DNA of 64,000 bases, taken from positions 682,001 through 746,000 of the forward strand of contig BDGG01000005.1 in the NCBI GenBank assembly GCA_001949185.1. Reading direction: 5' to 3'. The notes below the pieces were generated by a model. It had not been told where the DNA came from, ran no database searches, and worked only from the letters and a program-made list of their open reading frames with translations. Origin of the DNA: Ramazzottius varieornatus (lineage: Eukaryota; Tardigrada; Eutardigrada; Parachela; Ramazzottiidae). Shown one piece after another: positions 1 to 10,100 of this stretch; the first letter of the stretch is position 1, and every line of letters begins with the position of its first letter. The translations under genes and the position numbers were made by a program.

Positions 1-42
1 CATAAACGTTTGGGAGTAAGTAGGACAAAACAGGCAAACTTG

Positions 43-117
43 GACGGCTAACTTTACAAACCCATTATAAGACGGCTAACTTTACAAACCCATTATGAGA
101 CGGCTAACTTTACATCC
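43..117. repeat. 28-bp tandem repeat, 2.7 copies
   Basis: Two near-identical 28-bp units (43-70 and 71-98) and a partial third (99-117) each begin GACGGCTAACTTTACA. The first two differ at one base near the end. The array lies about 1.1 kb upstream of the BiP gene. Nothing in the sequence shows a function. Confidence 0.9.
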
Positions 118-873
118 TTTCCCTTGTAGATGAGGCGAGGTGTGCGAAGCGGTGCCGGTTGATTTACGGTGCGGATAGCCGAGATCAGAAAAGATTCTAG
201 TCTTTACTTCCTGGAGTAAAACGTACCAGCGGGTCCCGCGCTGAACTCGCGGACGGACATTGGTATTGCCGAATCTCGACGTGATTAAACTGACACAGCA
301 TGGCTTTCATTGCTGTTTTTAGCGCCACCAAGGTTGTTCCGGAACAAAGCATGGAACGTAGCCGAGATCGCCCGGTCCGACGGGTCGACACCAGGATCAA
401 ACGAGGTTCAAGAACTCAACCGAGCTCTGTCTTCGAAACTAGGCTTTTGGGGCGAAATGCGTCCAGATTTTATTCAGACATTTCATATTTCTTTTTATTG
501 CGAAGAACCGTTGTCCAGAAGTTCGGGAGCAGATTCGGGATCTCTATCAACCTGTATACCCTCTACGAAGGACGCGGTTAAGAAAAAAGTCATCAGCCAC
601 GCACTCAAAAAGGCTGCTTCCTTCCATTAATCTTGATTTGCGGAGTTCAATTATACGCAGGTTCTAAAGAAGTAAAACTACTCCATAAATGATCTCGAAG
701 CTTCTCATAACGTTGAGAAATTTCGATGAGGACAGTGGCGCGGTTCATTCACCTCACCAGAAACTACTGATTTGGCCGCAAGCTTTTAGGGTCTGCTCAT
801 ACAAAGCCGTTTGTACGACGTAAACAAACGTACGTACAAACCACCGGATTGCAACGCAATGTGCCAAATTGCC
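118..873. other. intergenic, no gene seen
   Basis: The open frames here (for example 300-581 and 310-630) overlap each other in different frames, have no recognisable domain and no splice context. I treat this stretch as non-coding sequence upstream of the BiP promoter. Confidence 0.5.
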
Positions 874-884
874 ATTGGTCCACG
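874..884 (+). promoter_or_regulatory. ERSE-II-like ER-stress element
   Basis: The bases ATTGGTCCACG match the published ERSE-II consensus ATTGG-N-CCACG exactly. In vertebrates that element is bound by NF-Y with ATF6 or XBP1. It lies about 310 bp upstream of the BiP start codon, where such a site would be expected. Function here is inferred from the match and the position. Confidence 0.7.
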
Positions 885-982
885 TGGGGTACTGGCCACG
901 CCTTCCAACGTGGCAATCCAGGAGTGGCCTTGTGACGTCGGAGCTACGCCATCGACCATCGGCCCCCTGTTTAAATTGTCCT

Positions 983-990
983 TGACGTGG
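983..990 (+). promoter_or_regulatory. UPRE / ATF6-XBP1 core site
   Basis: TGACGTGG matches the unfolded-protein-response element core. It sits about 200 bp upstream of the BiP ATG and about 100 bp downstream of the ERSE-II-like site. A related TGACGTC core is at 933-939. Three sites of this class within 120 bp argue for ER-stress control of the gene. Confidence 0.6.
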
Positions 991-1187
991 CTGTATTTTC
1001 CCCATTTCACCACATAGACACCGACATTTCTGACCGACTGTCCTGTGTCCTCCAGAAGTTTCCATCGTTTCCCGTTTTTATTTCTGTCGAAATAGAATCG
1101 TCATCGTCTAGGAAACTCTGTAGAGAAGTTTGTTAGAACGGAGTATACCGTACCGTGTTTTCCCTTTCAGATTTCCCTTTGACCAAG

Positions 1188-3987
1188 ATGTGGAGAACGT
1201 GTCGGAACATTGGAGTTATCCTCCTTGGACTTTTCGTCCTATCCACCTTCGCCGCGGATAAGAAGGCGGACAAGGCTGAAGACGTGGGTACCGTAATCGG
1301 TATCGATCTCGGAACGACCTATTCCTGTGTCGGAGTGTACAAGTAAGTCAGCATTGAAAATGTCATCCAGATGGGATTGGAAACTGGGGATGTTTGAACT
1401 TAGTTGATTGACGTTAAATTTGATCAACAGGAATGGTCGCGTGGAAATTATCGCCAATGACCAAGGAAACCGCATCACCCCGTCCTACGTTGCCTTTACT
1501 AGCGAAGGAGAACGTCTAGTGGGAGATGCTGCCAAGAATCAGCTGACTTCCAACCCAGAGAACACCGTTTTTGACGTGAAGCGGTTGATCGGTCGCGAAT
1601 GGAACGACCAGAGTGTGCAGGCTGACATCAAACACTACCCCTTCAAGGTGGTCAACAAAGGTGGTAAGCCTAACGTGGAAGTGTCCGTGTCGGGCAGCAA
1701 GAAAGTCTTCACCCCCGAAGAAATCAGCGCCATGATCCTGGGGAAGATGAAGGAGGTGGCCGAGGCTTATCTGGGTAAGGCTGTGACCCACGCCGTCGTC
1801 ACCGTCCCTGCCTACTTTAACGACGCACAGCGTGCTGCCACCAAGGACGCCGGTACCATTTCTGGCCTGCAGATTATGCGAATCATCAACGAACCCACCG
1901 CTGCCGCTATCGCTTACGGTTTGGACAAGAAGGGAGAGAAGAATATCCTGGTCTTTGATTTGGGTGGTGGTACCTTCGACGTGTCGCTTCTGACCATCGA
2001 TAACGGCGTCTTTGAAGTGGTGGCTACCAACGGAGATACCCATTTGGGTAAGTTAGTCTGGCATAATGCGATTAGCTGTGCATATTTAGCAGTGCGCACG
2101 AGTCAGAAAAGAGTGTAAATGGTGCGCATTAGATGTGCAGCGCTGGCTCCGCCCATTGCTGCAAATATTGTGCACAGCCAATTAATTTGTATACCCATTT
2201 TCGGCACGGTTAACGTGCTGGGGTTGTACTTGCTGCAGGTGGTGCCACGTTGCTTATCAGTCATCTAACGTGTGGTTCTTCTTGTTTCCAGGTGGTGAGG
2301 ACTTTGATCAGCGTGTTATGGAGCACTTCATCAAGCTGTTCAAGAAGAAGCACGACAAGGATATACGCAAGGATGCTCGTGCTGTCCAGAAGCTCCGTCG
2401 TGAAGTCGAGAAGGCTAAACGCGCCCTCAGTAGCCAGCATCAAACCAAGATCGAAATTGAGTCCTTGTATGATGGTATCGACTTCAGCGAAACCCTCACC
2501 CGCGCCAAATTTGAAGAACTCAACATGGTACGAATATTCCAGAAGAATTCAGAAAAAAGCTTGACTCGACAAGATTGTTTTCCTCAGTGGCGCACCTTTC
2601 CAGTATTTTTGGCCGAATGTGTGCGCCGCTTGGGAAGCGAGATCGTTAAGTTCGTTAGCCTGGGGCTAAAATAAACTGATCTTTCTCTCTTTCATTCTGA
2701 TTTTTGTTTGCTTCGTAGGATCTCTTCCGCTCGACTTTGAAGCCCGTCCAAAAGGTTATGGAAGATGGTGACATGAAGAAGACCGATGTCCATGAAGTCA
2801 TCCTCGTCGGAGGTTCCACCCGTATCCCCAAGGTCCAGCAACTCGTCAAGGATTTCTTCGACGGCAAGGAGCCTTCGCGCGGTATCAACCCTGATGAAGC
2901 CGTGGCCTACGGTGCTGCCGTCCAGGCTGGTGTCTTGGGCGGAGAACAGACCGAGAACGACATGGTCCTGCTCGACGTCAACCCACTGACCCTCGGTATC
3001 GAGACTGTCGGAGGTGTCATGACCAAGCTCATCACCCGCAACAGCGTCATCCCCACCAAGAAGAGCCAGATTTTCAGTACCGCTGCCGACAATCAGCCCA
3101 CCGTCAGTATTCAAGTCTTTGAAGGCGAACGACCCATGACCAAAGATAACCACCAACTGGGCAAATTCGACTTGTCCGGAATTCCACCTGGTATGTGAGG
3201 TCGTTTAAAATTTTCTGTGAGATCTTTCCTATTCGAGATCAGACGAATAAAGAACCGAACCAAACATTTCATGAATCTTTGGCACAGAACTTCGCCATTG
3301 CTGTGATCAGTTATTATATACGGCACAGCTGATCGGGTCCGCTACCCCAGACAAGGCCGTGCCGTAAAAGTATTCATTTTATTAATGCTTTTTTGGTCCT
3401 CGACTTGTTATTGGATCGGTTTTTGTCCTTTGTCTGCATCAGTTGTGCGATCCTAATTGCGTTTTGATATTTCAGCTCCTCGTGGTGTGCCTCAGATCGA
3501 AGTTACCTTCGAAATCGACGTCAACGGTATTCTCCACGTGTCAGCCGAAGACAAGGGAACCGGTAACAAGCAGAAGATTACCATCACCAACGACCAGAAC
3601 CGTCTCAGTCCCGAAGACATCGAGCGCATGGTCAAGGAAGCCGAACAGTTTGCTGAAGATGACAAGCTGGTAAAGGAGCGCGTTGAGGCCCGTAACGAAC
3701 TCGAGTCCTTCGCTTACTCACTCAAGAACCAGATTGGTGACAAGGAGAAGCTCGGTGGAAAGCTCACCGATGACGACAAGGAAACCATCGAGAATGCCGT
3801 CAACAAGGCCATCGAATGGTTAGAGAAGAACGCAGATGCCTCGGCTGAAGACTTCAAAGAGCAAAAGAAGGAACTTGAGTCGGTGGTACAACCCATCACG
3901 TCCAAGCTGTACGCAGGTGCTGGCGGAGCCGGTGGCGAAGGAGCAACACCAAGTGACGAAGACGAGTCATCTCGAGACGAACTCTAA
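1188..3987 (+). CDS. HSPA5: ER chaperone BiP/GRP78 (Hsp70 family)
   Basis: ATP-dependent chaperone of the ER lumen that binds unfolded polypeptides. Five exons: 1188-1342, 1431-2047, 2292-2527, 2719-3190 and 3476-3987, giving 663 aa, the usual BiP length. Residues 1-25 or so form a signal peptide. Hsp70 signatures follow in order: [26 protein letters not shown] and [12 protein letters not shown], then the substrate-binding domain. The protein ends RDEL, a variant of the KDEL ER-retrieval signal. I chose the ATG at 1188 because it directly precedes the hydrophobic leader. An in-frame ATG at 1155 would place a pyrimidine tract and AG (1158-1170) inside the coding region; these look like a 3' splice site, so a 5'-UTR intron is possible, although I found no clear donor. 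ER-stress elements lie upstream. Intron 3 holds a family 1 hairpin. Confidence 0.97.
2585..2632. repeat. family 1 hairpin in BiP intron 3
   Basis: Arms CAGTGGCGCAC and GTGCGCCGCTTG flank a loop of about 25 bases. Outside the arms, TCGACAAGATTGTTTT on the left and GAAGCGAGATCGTT on the right resemble the outer arms of better-preserved copies. Confidence 0.75.
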
Positions 3988-4505
3988 ACTAAAGATTTTC
4001 AGAAAGAACAGCATTTGACCAAATCTCTTTCCGGGGTACTTTGTGTACGTCTGTTTAACACATACACCAACATACCAAGCCAGTTTAAGTTTCATTTTTG
4101 CGGAAACTTCTTTTGTGATCCTCCTCCTGTTCGCTTTTTGTTTACCTATGGTTTTCATTTCTGTTATTAAGAATGATAGACATTACATATCTCCTAATTT
4201 AAGTATGACAAATGGTTAGCGTTTTATTTTGTGAAACTCATTTTTGATCACGGTATGCAGGTTGTGCAGAAAAGAAACGCAGCTGTAGAATATTCTCTGA
4301 TTTCTATCCCGGTATAAGTTTCCGTCCTACTGAAGGCTGGAAAACAGACTGTGCTGATCACGAATCTACATACTGCGACCCATGTATTTGGTATGGTATA
4401 TATGTAGATATGGATGTGCGCGCCAGTCGTTGATTCTTTTCCCTTCTCGGTATCGGAAATTGATCCCAGGGATCCACCCGTCTATTTGGTGTTTCACGTA
4501 CGGTA
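3988..4505. other. convergent 3' ends of BiP and tectonin gene
   Basis: AT-rich sequence between two stop codons on opposite strands. TTTATT at 4223-4228 reads AATAAA on the minus strand, 278 bp past the tectonin stop, and is its likely poly(A) signal. I saw no AATAAA on the plus strand for BiP. No gene seen. Confidence 0.5.
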
Positions 4506-5350
4506 TCACGATTTGTTTATGTAACCGGTGTCACTGACACATATAATATTGGTTTTGGTAAGGGTAGCTTGTTTACAGTTTGGGTGGGGATTTTCGAGAC
4601 GATACCAGCTCGGCCCACGGACTTGCGTGTACAGTACCCGCTCTTCCGGGTTTATCCACAAGTATAAATCCCAGTTCTTATCAGTGGCGACCACTCGACC
4701 ACCATCGTACACATCGACGAACTGTATCTCCGTACCGTCCGGTGTCGGTTGCTCCGTCCAACCATCTTCATCCCAGTGAAGAACTTGCGATTGACGATTC
4801 ACAGCCCATAGATCACCGTCGATTCCGCCGGAAACCCATATTGCTTCACCTACAAACACGCCACGTAGCATTCTCACGGACCGACTTATGTAAACGATAA
4901 CTTCATCGTACCTGTAAAATTTTGCCAAGTGTCATTTGTAAAGTGCCATATTACGTCAGCGGCGTCTACGCCAATTGCTTCTGTATCCGTTATGGCGGAA
5001 ATCATCGTCAAGTTTGCTCCCGGAATAATTGCCCAGGTTTTATTCGTACTGTACTTCCAGACATCCCCGTTGACGGCTACGGCCCATACGGAGTCGTCTT
5101 CAGCCACTGCGACGTTGTGAACTCGAAGGTTATCAGCCTTTACCCAAATCCAGTCGTGAAGACCCCAGACCCAGCGCCATAGCTCCTTCTCATTCGTCAC
5201 GCACCAAATATTGTCCGAACGGGCTGCGATCTGTCCGCAAACGCGCGGCATGCGGTCCCATATTTGGGAAGACACCCCGCTTATTCCGATCAAAAATAAT
5301 AGGTAGCAGATAATCTTCGATAAGTTGTGTCTATAGGCAGGGAACCTCAT
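4506..5350 (-). CDS. secreted tectonin-repeat (beta-propeller) protein
   Basis: Likely a secreted lectin-like beta-propeller. Exons 5350-4912 and 4849-4506 give 260 aa. I chose the ATG at 5350 because it starts a signal peptide with the core IICYLLFLIGISGVSS. The open frame upstream of it has no such leader. After the leader come at least four tectonin-type repeats, with a Trp near each start and the pattern x-V/I-W-x-V-x-x-x-G-x-V/L-W (for example DSVWAVAVNGDVW and EAIWVSGGIDGDLWAVN). TECPR proteins and fish egg lectins share this repeat. The 62-bp intron 4850-4911 has GT-AG ends and keeps frame, yet another frame inside it reads like the missing start of the third repeat, so the junction is uncertain. 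Partner and ligand are unknown. Confidence 0.75.
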
Positions 5351-5785
5351 GGTGTGACGAGAGGAGAAGCTCAAGTACCGCAAAGTCCGCCGGACTACGA
5401 CGGAGACTTCTTCCTTGACGTCCCGAAGGTGCTTACGGTTGCAGAATAATGCGAGCAATGCGCTCGCGTCCAATATGAAAAGAATATCAGTCAAGCATGC
5501 CGACCACCACCATAGCACTCAGAAAGCGAATGCTGTTTATTTGTGGGTTAGAATAATAATACACCTGGATATCGACACCTCGGGGGACTGCAAGCCTGGC
5601 ACGACACGCTGGTATTACGAGAATGGCTCTACTGAAGTCATAATTGTGAAAAGGTGGGACCCTCGCGTCGCCGTATTCAGGCTTGTGTACATAAATTTGA
5701 ATGTGCCATGTCGCCAGCGGGGAAAATGCCCGCGGTGTTCATGATCGTAGGAACAACAGCGGCTATCAAAGAGACGAAACCCATT
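5351..5785. other. intergenic, no gene seen
   Basis: This is the stretch between the tectonin start and the stop of the upstream Cys-rich gene on the same strand. It should hold the tectonin promoter. I see no conserved motif. The open frame continuing upstream of the tectonin ATG has no signal-like features and is probably 5' UTR. Confidence 0.4.
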
Positions 5786-6531
5786 TCAGTCTACTGCCTT
5801 ATACTTCACAACATCCTCCTGGTGGGTCCTGTCCACAGCTTTGTACTTTATGACGTCATCCTGATGGTATCCGTAGCTCGTTTGGTCTGCGACTTCGGGG
5901 ACGTTGCGGTCCAAGACAGCTTGCTTAAAGCCGGCATGAGGAGTTCCTGCAATGGGAACACGTCGATACTGTACGAGGTACTGTATCCTCGTCTTACAGA
6001 GACAAGATCCTGCGACTCCACAGGTTCTCTCTACAGCTCGGTTTGTACCTTCGTATCTTCCGCCCCAAGCGCACTTCCGCTCACAAACTGTGCCAACGCA
6101 TCTTGCAGGTTGTCGACAGCGGTATTGGTAGTTTGAGTGGAACTTGCATTCAGCGATACGGACCCGTTCATTGCGGTTTGTCCACATCTCGTTGGGGATG
6201 ATTCCTGATCGAATAACAAACAATAGCGATGTTACGGCACATCCGGGCTTTCGGTTCTTGAATCTACAACAAAAATCTTCAGAACCTTACCATCGCTTAA
6301 AATCCAGTGGTTTCTGGCCAGCATCCTGTTCCAGGCTGTACATTCGTAGAAGCGATCGCCATAATATCGGCAATAGGCCACAACGGATTTGTTCTGCTGA
6401 TCCTCCGAATTATAGCGGTACGTTGGGTCGCACCCCACAGTATCGTATGTTTGTCTCTTGTCCCGACTACATTCCGCAAACAGAACGGAAGCAAATGCTG
6501 CTAAAATAACAAAAACGAAAGAACGGATCAT
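5786..6531 (-). CDS. small secreted cysteine-rich protein
   Basis: I do not recognise the family. Exons 6531-6291 and 6204-5786 join in phase 1 and give 219 aa. Residues 1-20 or so are a clear signal peptide (IRSFVFVILAAFASVLFAEC). The mature protein is rich in Cys, Tyr and Arg, with Cys pairs such as CVGTVCERKC and CGVAGSCLC, so it is probably disulfide-bonded and extracellular. The last 30 residues carry two copies of a 10-residue motif, DDVIKYKAVD and EDVVKYKAVD, separated by RTHQ. It lies in tandem with the secreted tectonin gene on the same strand, but shared function is not shown. Confidence 0.7.
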
Positions 6532-7116
6532 TTTCCCAGTTTTCCGTCAAGATGATTGAAACTTGGAAAGAAAACAGACCGGAAGTGCCGATTATCTTAC
6601 CCCAACTGCCCACACTGAATGGATAGGGCTTCGATAAGAAGCATTCAACGCTAACGCGACTATTTCCGCAAAGATCTTGGAAGATAAGGATCTTCCAATT
6701 TCCAAGCGTGGGACTTCGTCATTCCGGTAGCAATGTACTTCGGACATTAAAAGCGCAATCGGCTTACGTCATCCTCGTTACGTGCGAGAACCCAGTGCAT
6801 ACAACGACGCACCCAGCACGAAGTTGGAACGAACCAGCCCAAAAACATTACTGTTATTTGAGGCAAGAAACTATAATAATTGAGATGAATTCTGAATACA
6901 ATTGGATAAGTTCGAGCAAGTTAAGCCGAGCTGCAACAAAAAAGAGAAACACTTTAAACTTTGCAAGGACGGCATAAGGAAGAGCCAGAAAAAAATCTTC
7001 GAAATTAAACTCGAGAGGTCCGACAACTACAGTATAGAACACTGAAAAAGCAAAGTCTCCTACTACAAAGCTTCGAAGATTTAAATAAAAACAATCTATT
7101 TCAACGTCAAGCTTCA
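6532..7116. other. intergenic, no gene seen
   Basis: This lies between the start of the Cys-rich gene and the stop of the PACT gene, both minus strand. The small open frames (such as 6708-6977 plus) are Lys/Asn-rich and have no domain. I see no recognisable feature beyond the presumed promoter and 3' UTR. Confidence 0.4.
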
Positions 7117-10100
7117 TCAAACACCAGCCTGGCCTCGCACTTGTTGCCACTTGGCGTTGGTAGTTTTCAGTCGGAGTACCGCACAGACAACCACGCTGGC
7201 CGACTTGAACGTCAGCTTCTTCCGCTGTTCATTCAGGACTCCTGTCGCCGGTGTGCGTCGCATCGATGCTGGCCGGATACCATCCAAGGCAATTTTCTTA
7301 CAAAACTCATCGGTACTGTTTATGATTATATCGTCGATCAACGTAATTAGGTACCGCTTTTGGTGGACGAGGTTTTTCCTGTAGGACTCTGCCCGCAGAC
7401 ACTTGGTCTTCCACATGTTTCGGTTCACATCGACCTGCTCGTCATTATCCTTCTTCCACATGGTCAAGATTCTTTCACGCTCATACTGTGCATCTTTCTG
7501 CCTCAGTTCACCTAAAAAACCACGTAAGAATGAAAATCACCTCATAGAGCATTTTACACATCATGTGGATGTTCAAAAACCAGCCCTCATCCCTCATCAC
7601 ACACTTGCATACAGCCCAAAGGTGAGACGTTAACGTCTTGATGTATGCAGGAGGTTGCTGACAGTTTCAGAAATGACCACTGTTTTCTCGAGCACTTGCG
7701 GACAAAGCCATGATGGTAACTAAGCTAACCCAAGTATGCAGGTACGTGATGAATTGATGCTGATTACTCTTTTGTCGCTTTGGGATATCTAAACGGAAAA
7801 TTGGCTCACCTTTAACTCTGACCAGTTGGACTTCCGTTTCCCGCAGTTCCTTCTGCAGTCGCTCTCTTTCCTGTTCTTCCCTTTCTCTGCCAGCTTGTTC
7901 GATCTCCAGTCTCAGGTCCCTCTGACGGTATCTGGCATGTAGCTCAGCAAGTTCCGCTTCGGTCTTCTTCAGTAACGACAACAGAAGGTCCTTCCCTTGG
8001 TCGGCCATTTGGTCTTCTTTCTTCAACATCTCCAGTTCGCCTCTAAGGTCTTCGTTTTGCGCTTCCATATGTCTCAAAGCCATTTCCAGCGAGTCTCTGG
8101 TCAAAACTAGCTGGTTGATGTTCTCCCGGAGGAAGTCAATCTTACCCAGCAGTTGCTCCCGTTCGGCATTGAAGTTTTCTTTGTTCTCGTTGTGTCCATT
8201 TTGCTGGAAGACTGCAGAAGTTGTGAGGTTCAGTTGGTTCGATGCCCTAAGAATGGCTTCGCTTCCGGTACGCAGGTCTTTCAAGGCATTCTTGAGGGTC
8301 TCCGACATGGACGTGTTCATGATAGAATCGTCCATGCCGATGTCGTCACCACTTGCTGGAGAAACATCCCTTGTAGACTTATCCGGTGTAGCTGAAAAAT
8401 GATGCACAAAAGTTAAGAAAGGCTAGAAGAATAATGCTCAGTCTCAGTTCATAAACTGGGAGCTCGTCAGATCATGTTTTCAGGTGGCGCACTCTCCAAA
8501 TTGATATCCTTCCAATCGTGCGCCACTTGGGAACGATCAGGTCGAGTTTGTTTGCTGAGCTCCCGATGAAATAAAGTCTTATATTTTCGCGATTTTCCGC
8601 TCGCAAGTTTTTCTGCTTTTAAACATGAAGATGAAAAAAGAAAATCAACATTACAGATTCAACATGGCTAGCCTTAGTATTCGAACTCATACTTTGGTGT
8701 TGGAGGACTGAAAGACTTTCTTGAATAATTCGGTGGATCTCATCGACATGAGTTTTCTCCATATCTCGGATCTTGCTCTCGTATTTGCTGATGAGACTCT
8801 TCGAGTCACCGTTCAGAACAGAACGAGGCATGAAAGACGTTGAGCCTTCGTCACTGGAGGAAGAAGCTCCGGACTGGTGGAGATGGCGAATGGTCGTTCG
8901 GTACTTGTTCTGGGTCTTGCCGTGTCGGTCGTTCAAAGAGGCCAGCTCCAGAGCCATGGCTTCGATCTGATTCTCCTTTAGCACGATGGAATGCTCCAGC
9001 TCTCTCGTGGTGGCTTTGAGGCCGGTCAACTCTGTGAGCACCTCGTCGATGTCTGGGACGGGAAGGTCGGTCTGGGCTTCCTCGTCGGCGATCTCCGTTA
9101 TCTTCAACGACGGAACTAAAAAATCACAGAATAATCATGTACATCCTTTTTGGGAATCTAACATTCTTCACATTTCGACAAAGATACTCTTACACACACC
9201 ATTCACTTACCGGCTTCTGGAATATTGCCGCCACTCACAATGATCACCGATGACGTCAGAATATGCTCTGCAGAAAGACGGACAAAATTAAAACTTCCAG
9301 AATGCTTTTGAAGCTTGAAATGATCTTTACTGGGTTTTTCTTACCCGATTCTTGGTTGATTTCGGGTTGAACATCGGTCTGGACTTCCGCGCTGGTGAAG
9401 AATCTCTCATCGGCACCAACCGCAGCGTCTTTCCCACCGCTACTTTGCACCTTCACTTTTTCGTTCTCTGCGATGGTCAGCGTACGGTCAGCTTGCTCAA
9501 TCGTTTCCGCCTGTTTTCCAAAGAAACTATCATCGTGGATGACCGGGAGCTCGATCTCGGTTTCGGTTTGCACAGAGCAGTCTTCGAGGTTGGTCTTGTT
9601 GAAGGACTCGTCCATAGAAGCTTCCAGTAGGTCCCGAAGGTGCGATATCTCCGCGTCCTTGTCTTTCAGCAACGGCTCAAATATCTCCACAGACCTGTCG
9701 GGAGCGTTGCGAAGTACGTCAACTTCTTCTCGAAGGGATGAGTTGGCAAGCTCCATCTCTTCCAGCTGACGGGCTAAGCTGGAGGAGTTGTCGTTGAACT
9801 GTTTCTGGATGGCTTTCATGGCCGCATCCTTCTGCATCGTCTCACTCTTCATGATGTCTAAAACGGAGACAAACTGATGGAAATTGTTGAGCGAACAAAG
9901 CAACAGACTCGAAGGAGGAGCGGACCAACCGATGAGAACGGGTAGGTCCACCTGCAGAATAATGCGGTCTACCACAAACCTGCATACATCCTAATGTGCA
10001 CTTTGTATGACACTCATGTATGCAGGTTCGTGAAAAGAGCGCTGTCAGTCTCAGCAACCAGGCTTTCTCATCTCCCGAATCTAAGCATAATATTGTTGAT

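Noticed and set aside
1155-1187. Upstream in-frame start of BiP (MFSLSD...)
   Set aside because: It crosses a pyrimidine tract with AG that looks like a splice acceptor, and it would put 11 residues before the signal peptide. The ATG at 1188 fits the family.
1516-2043. 175-aa open frame antisense to BiP
   Set aside because: It mirrors the well-supported BiP exon, has no domain, and is the kind of shadow frame expected opposite a GC-biased coding exon.
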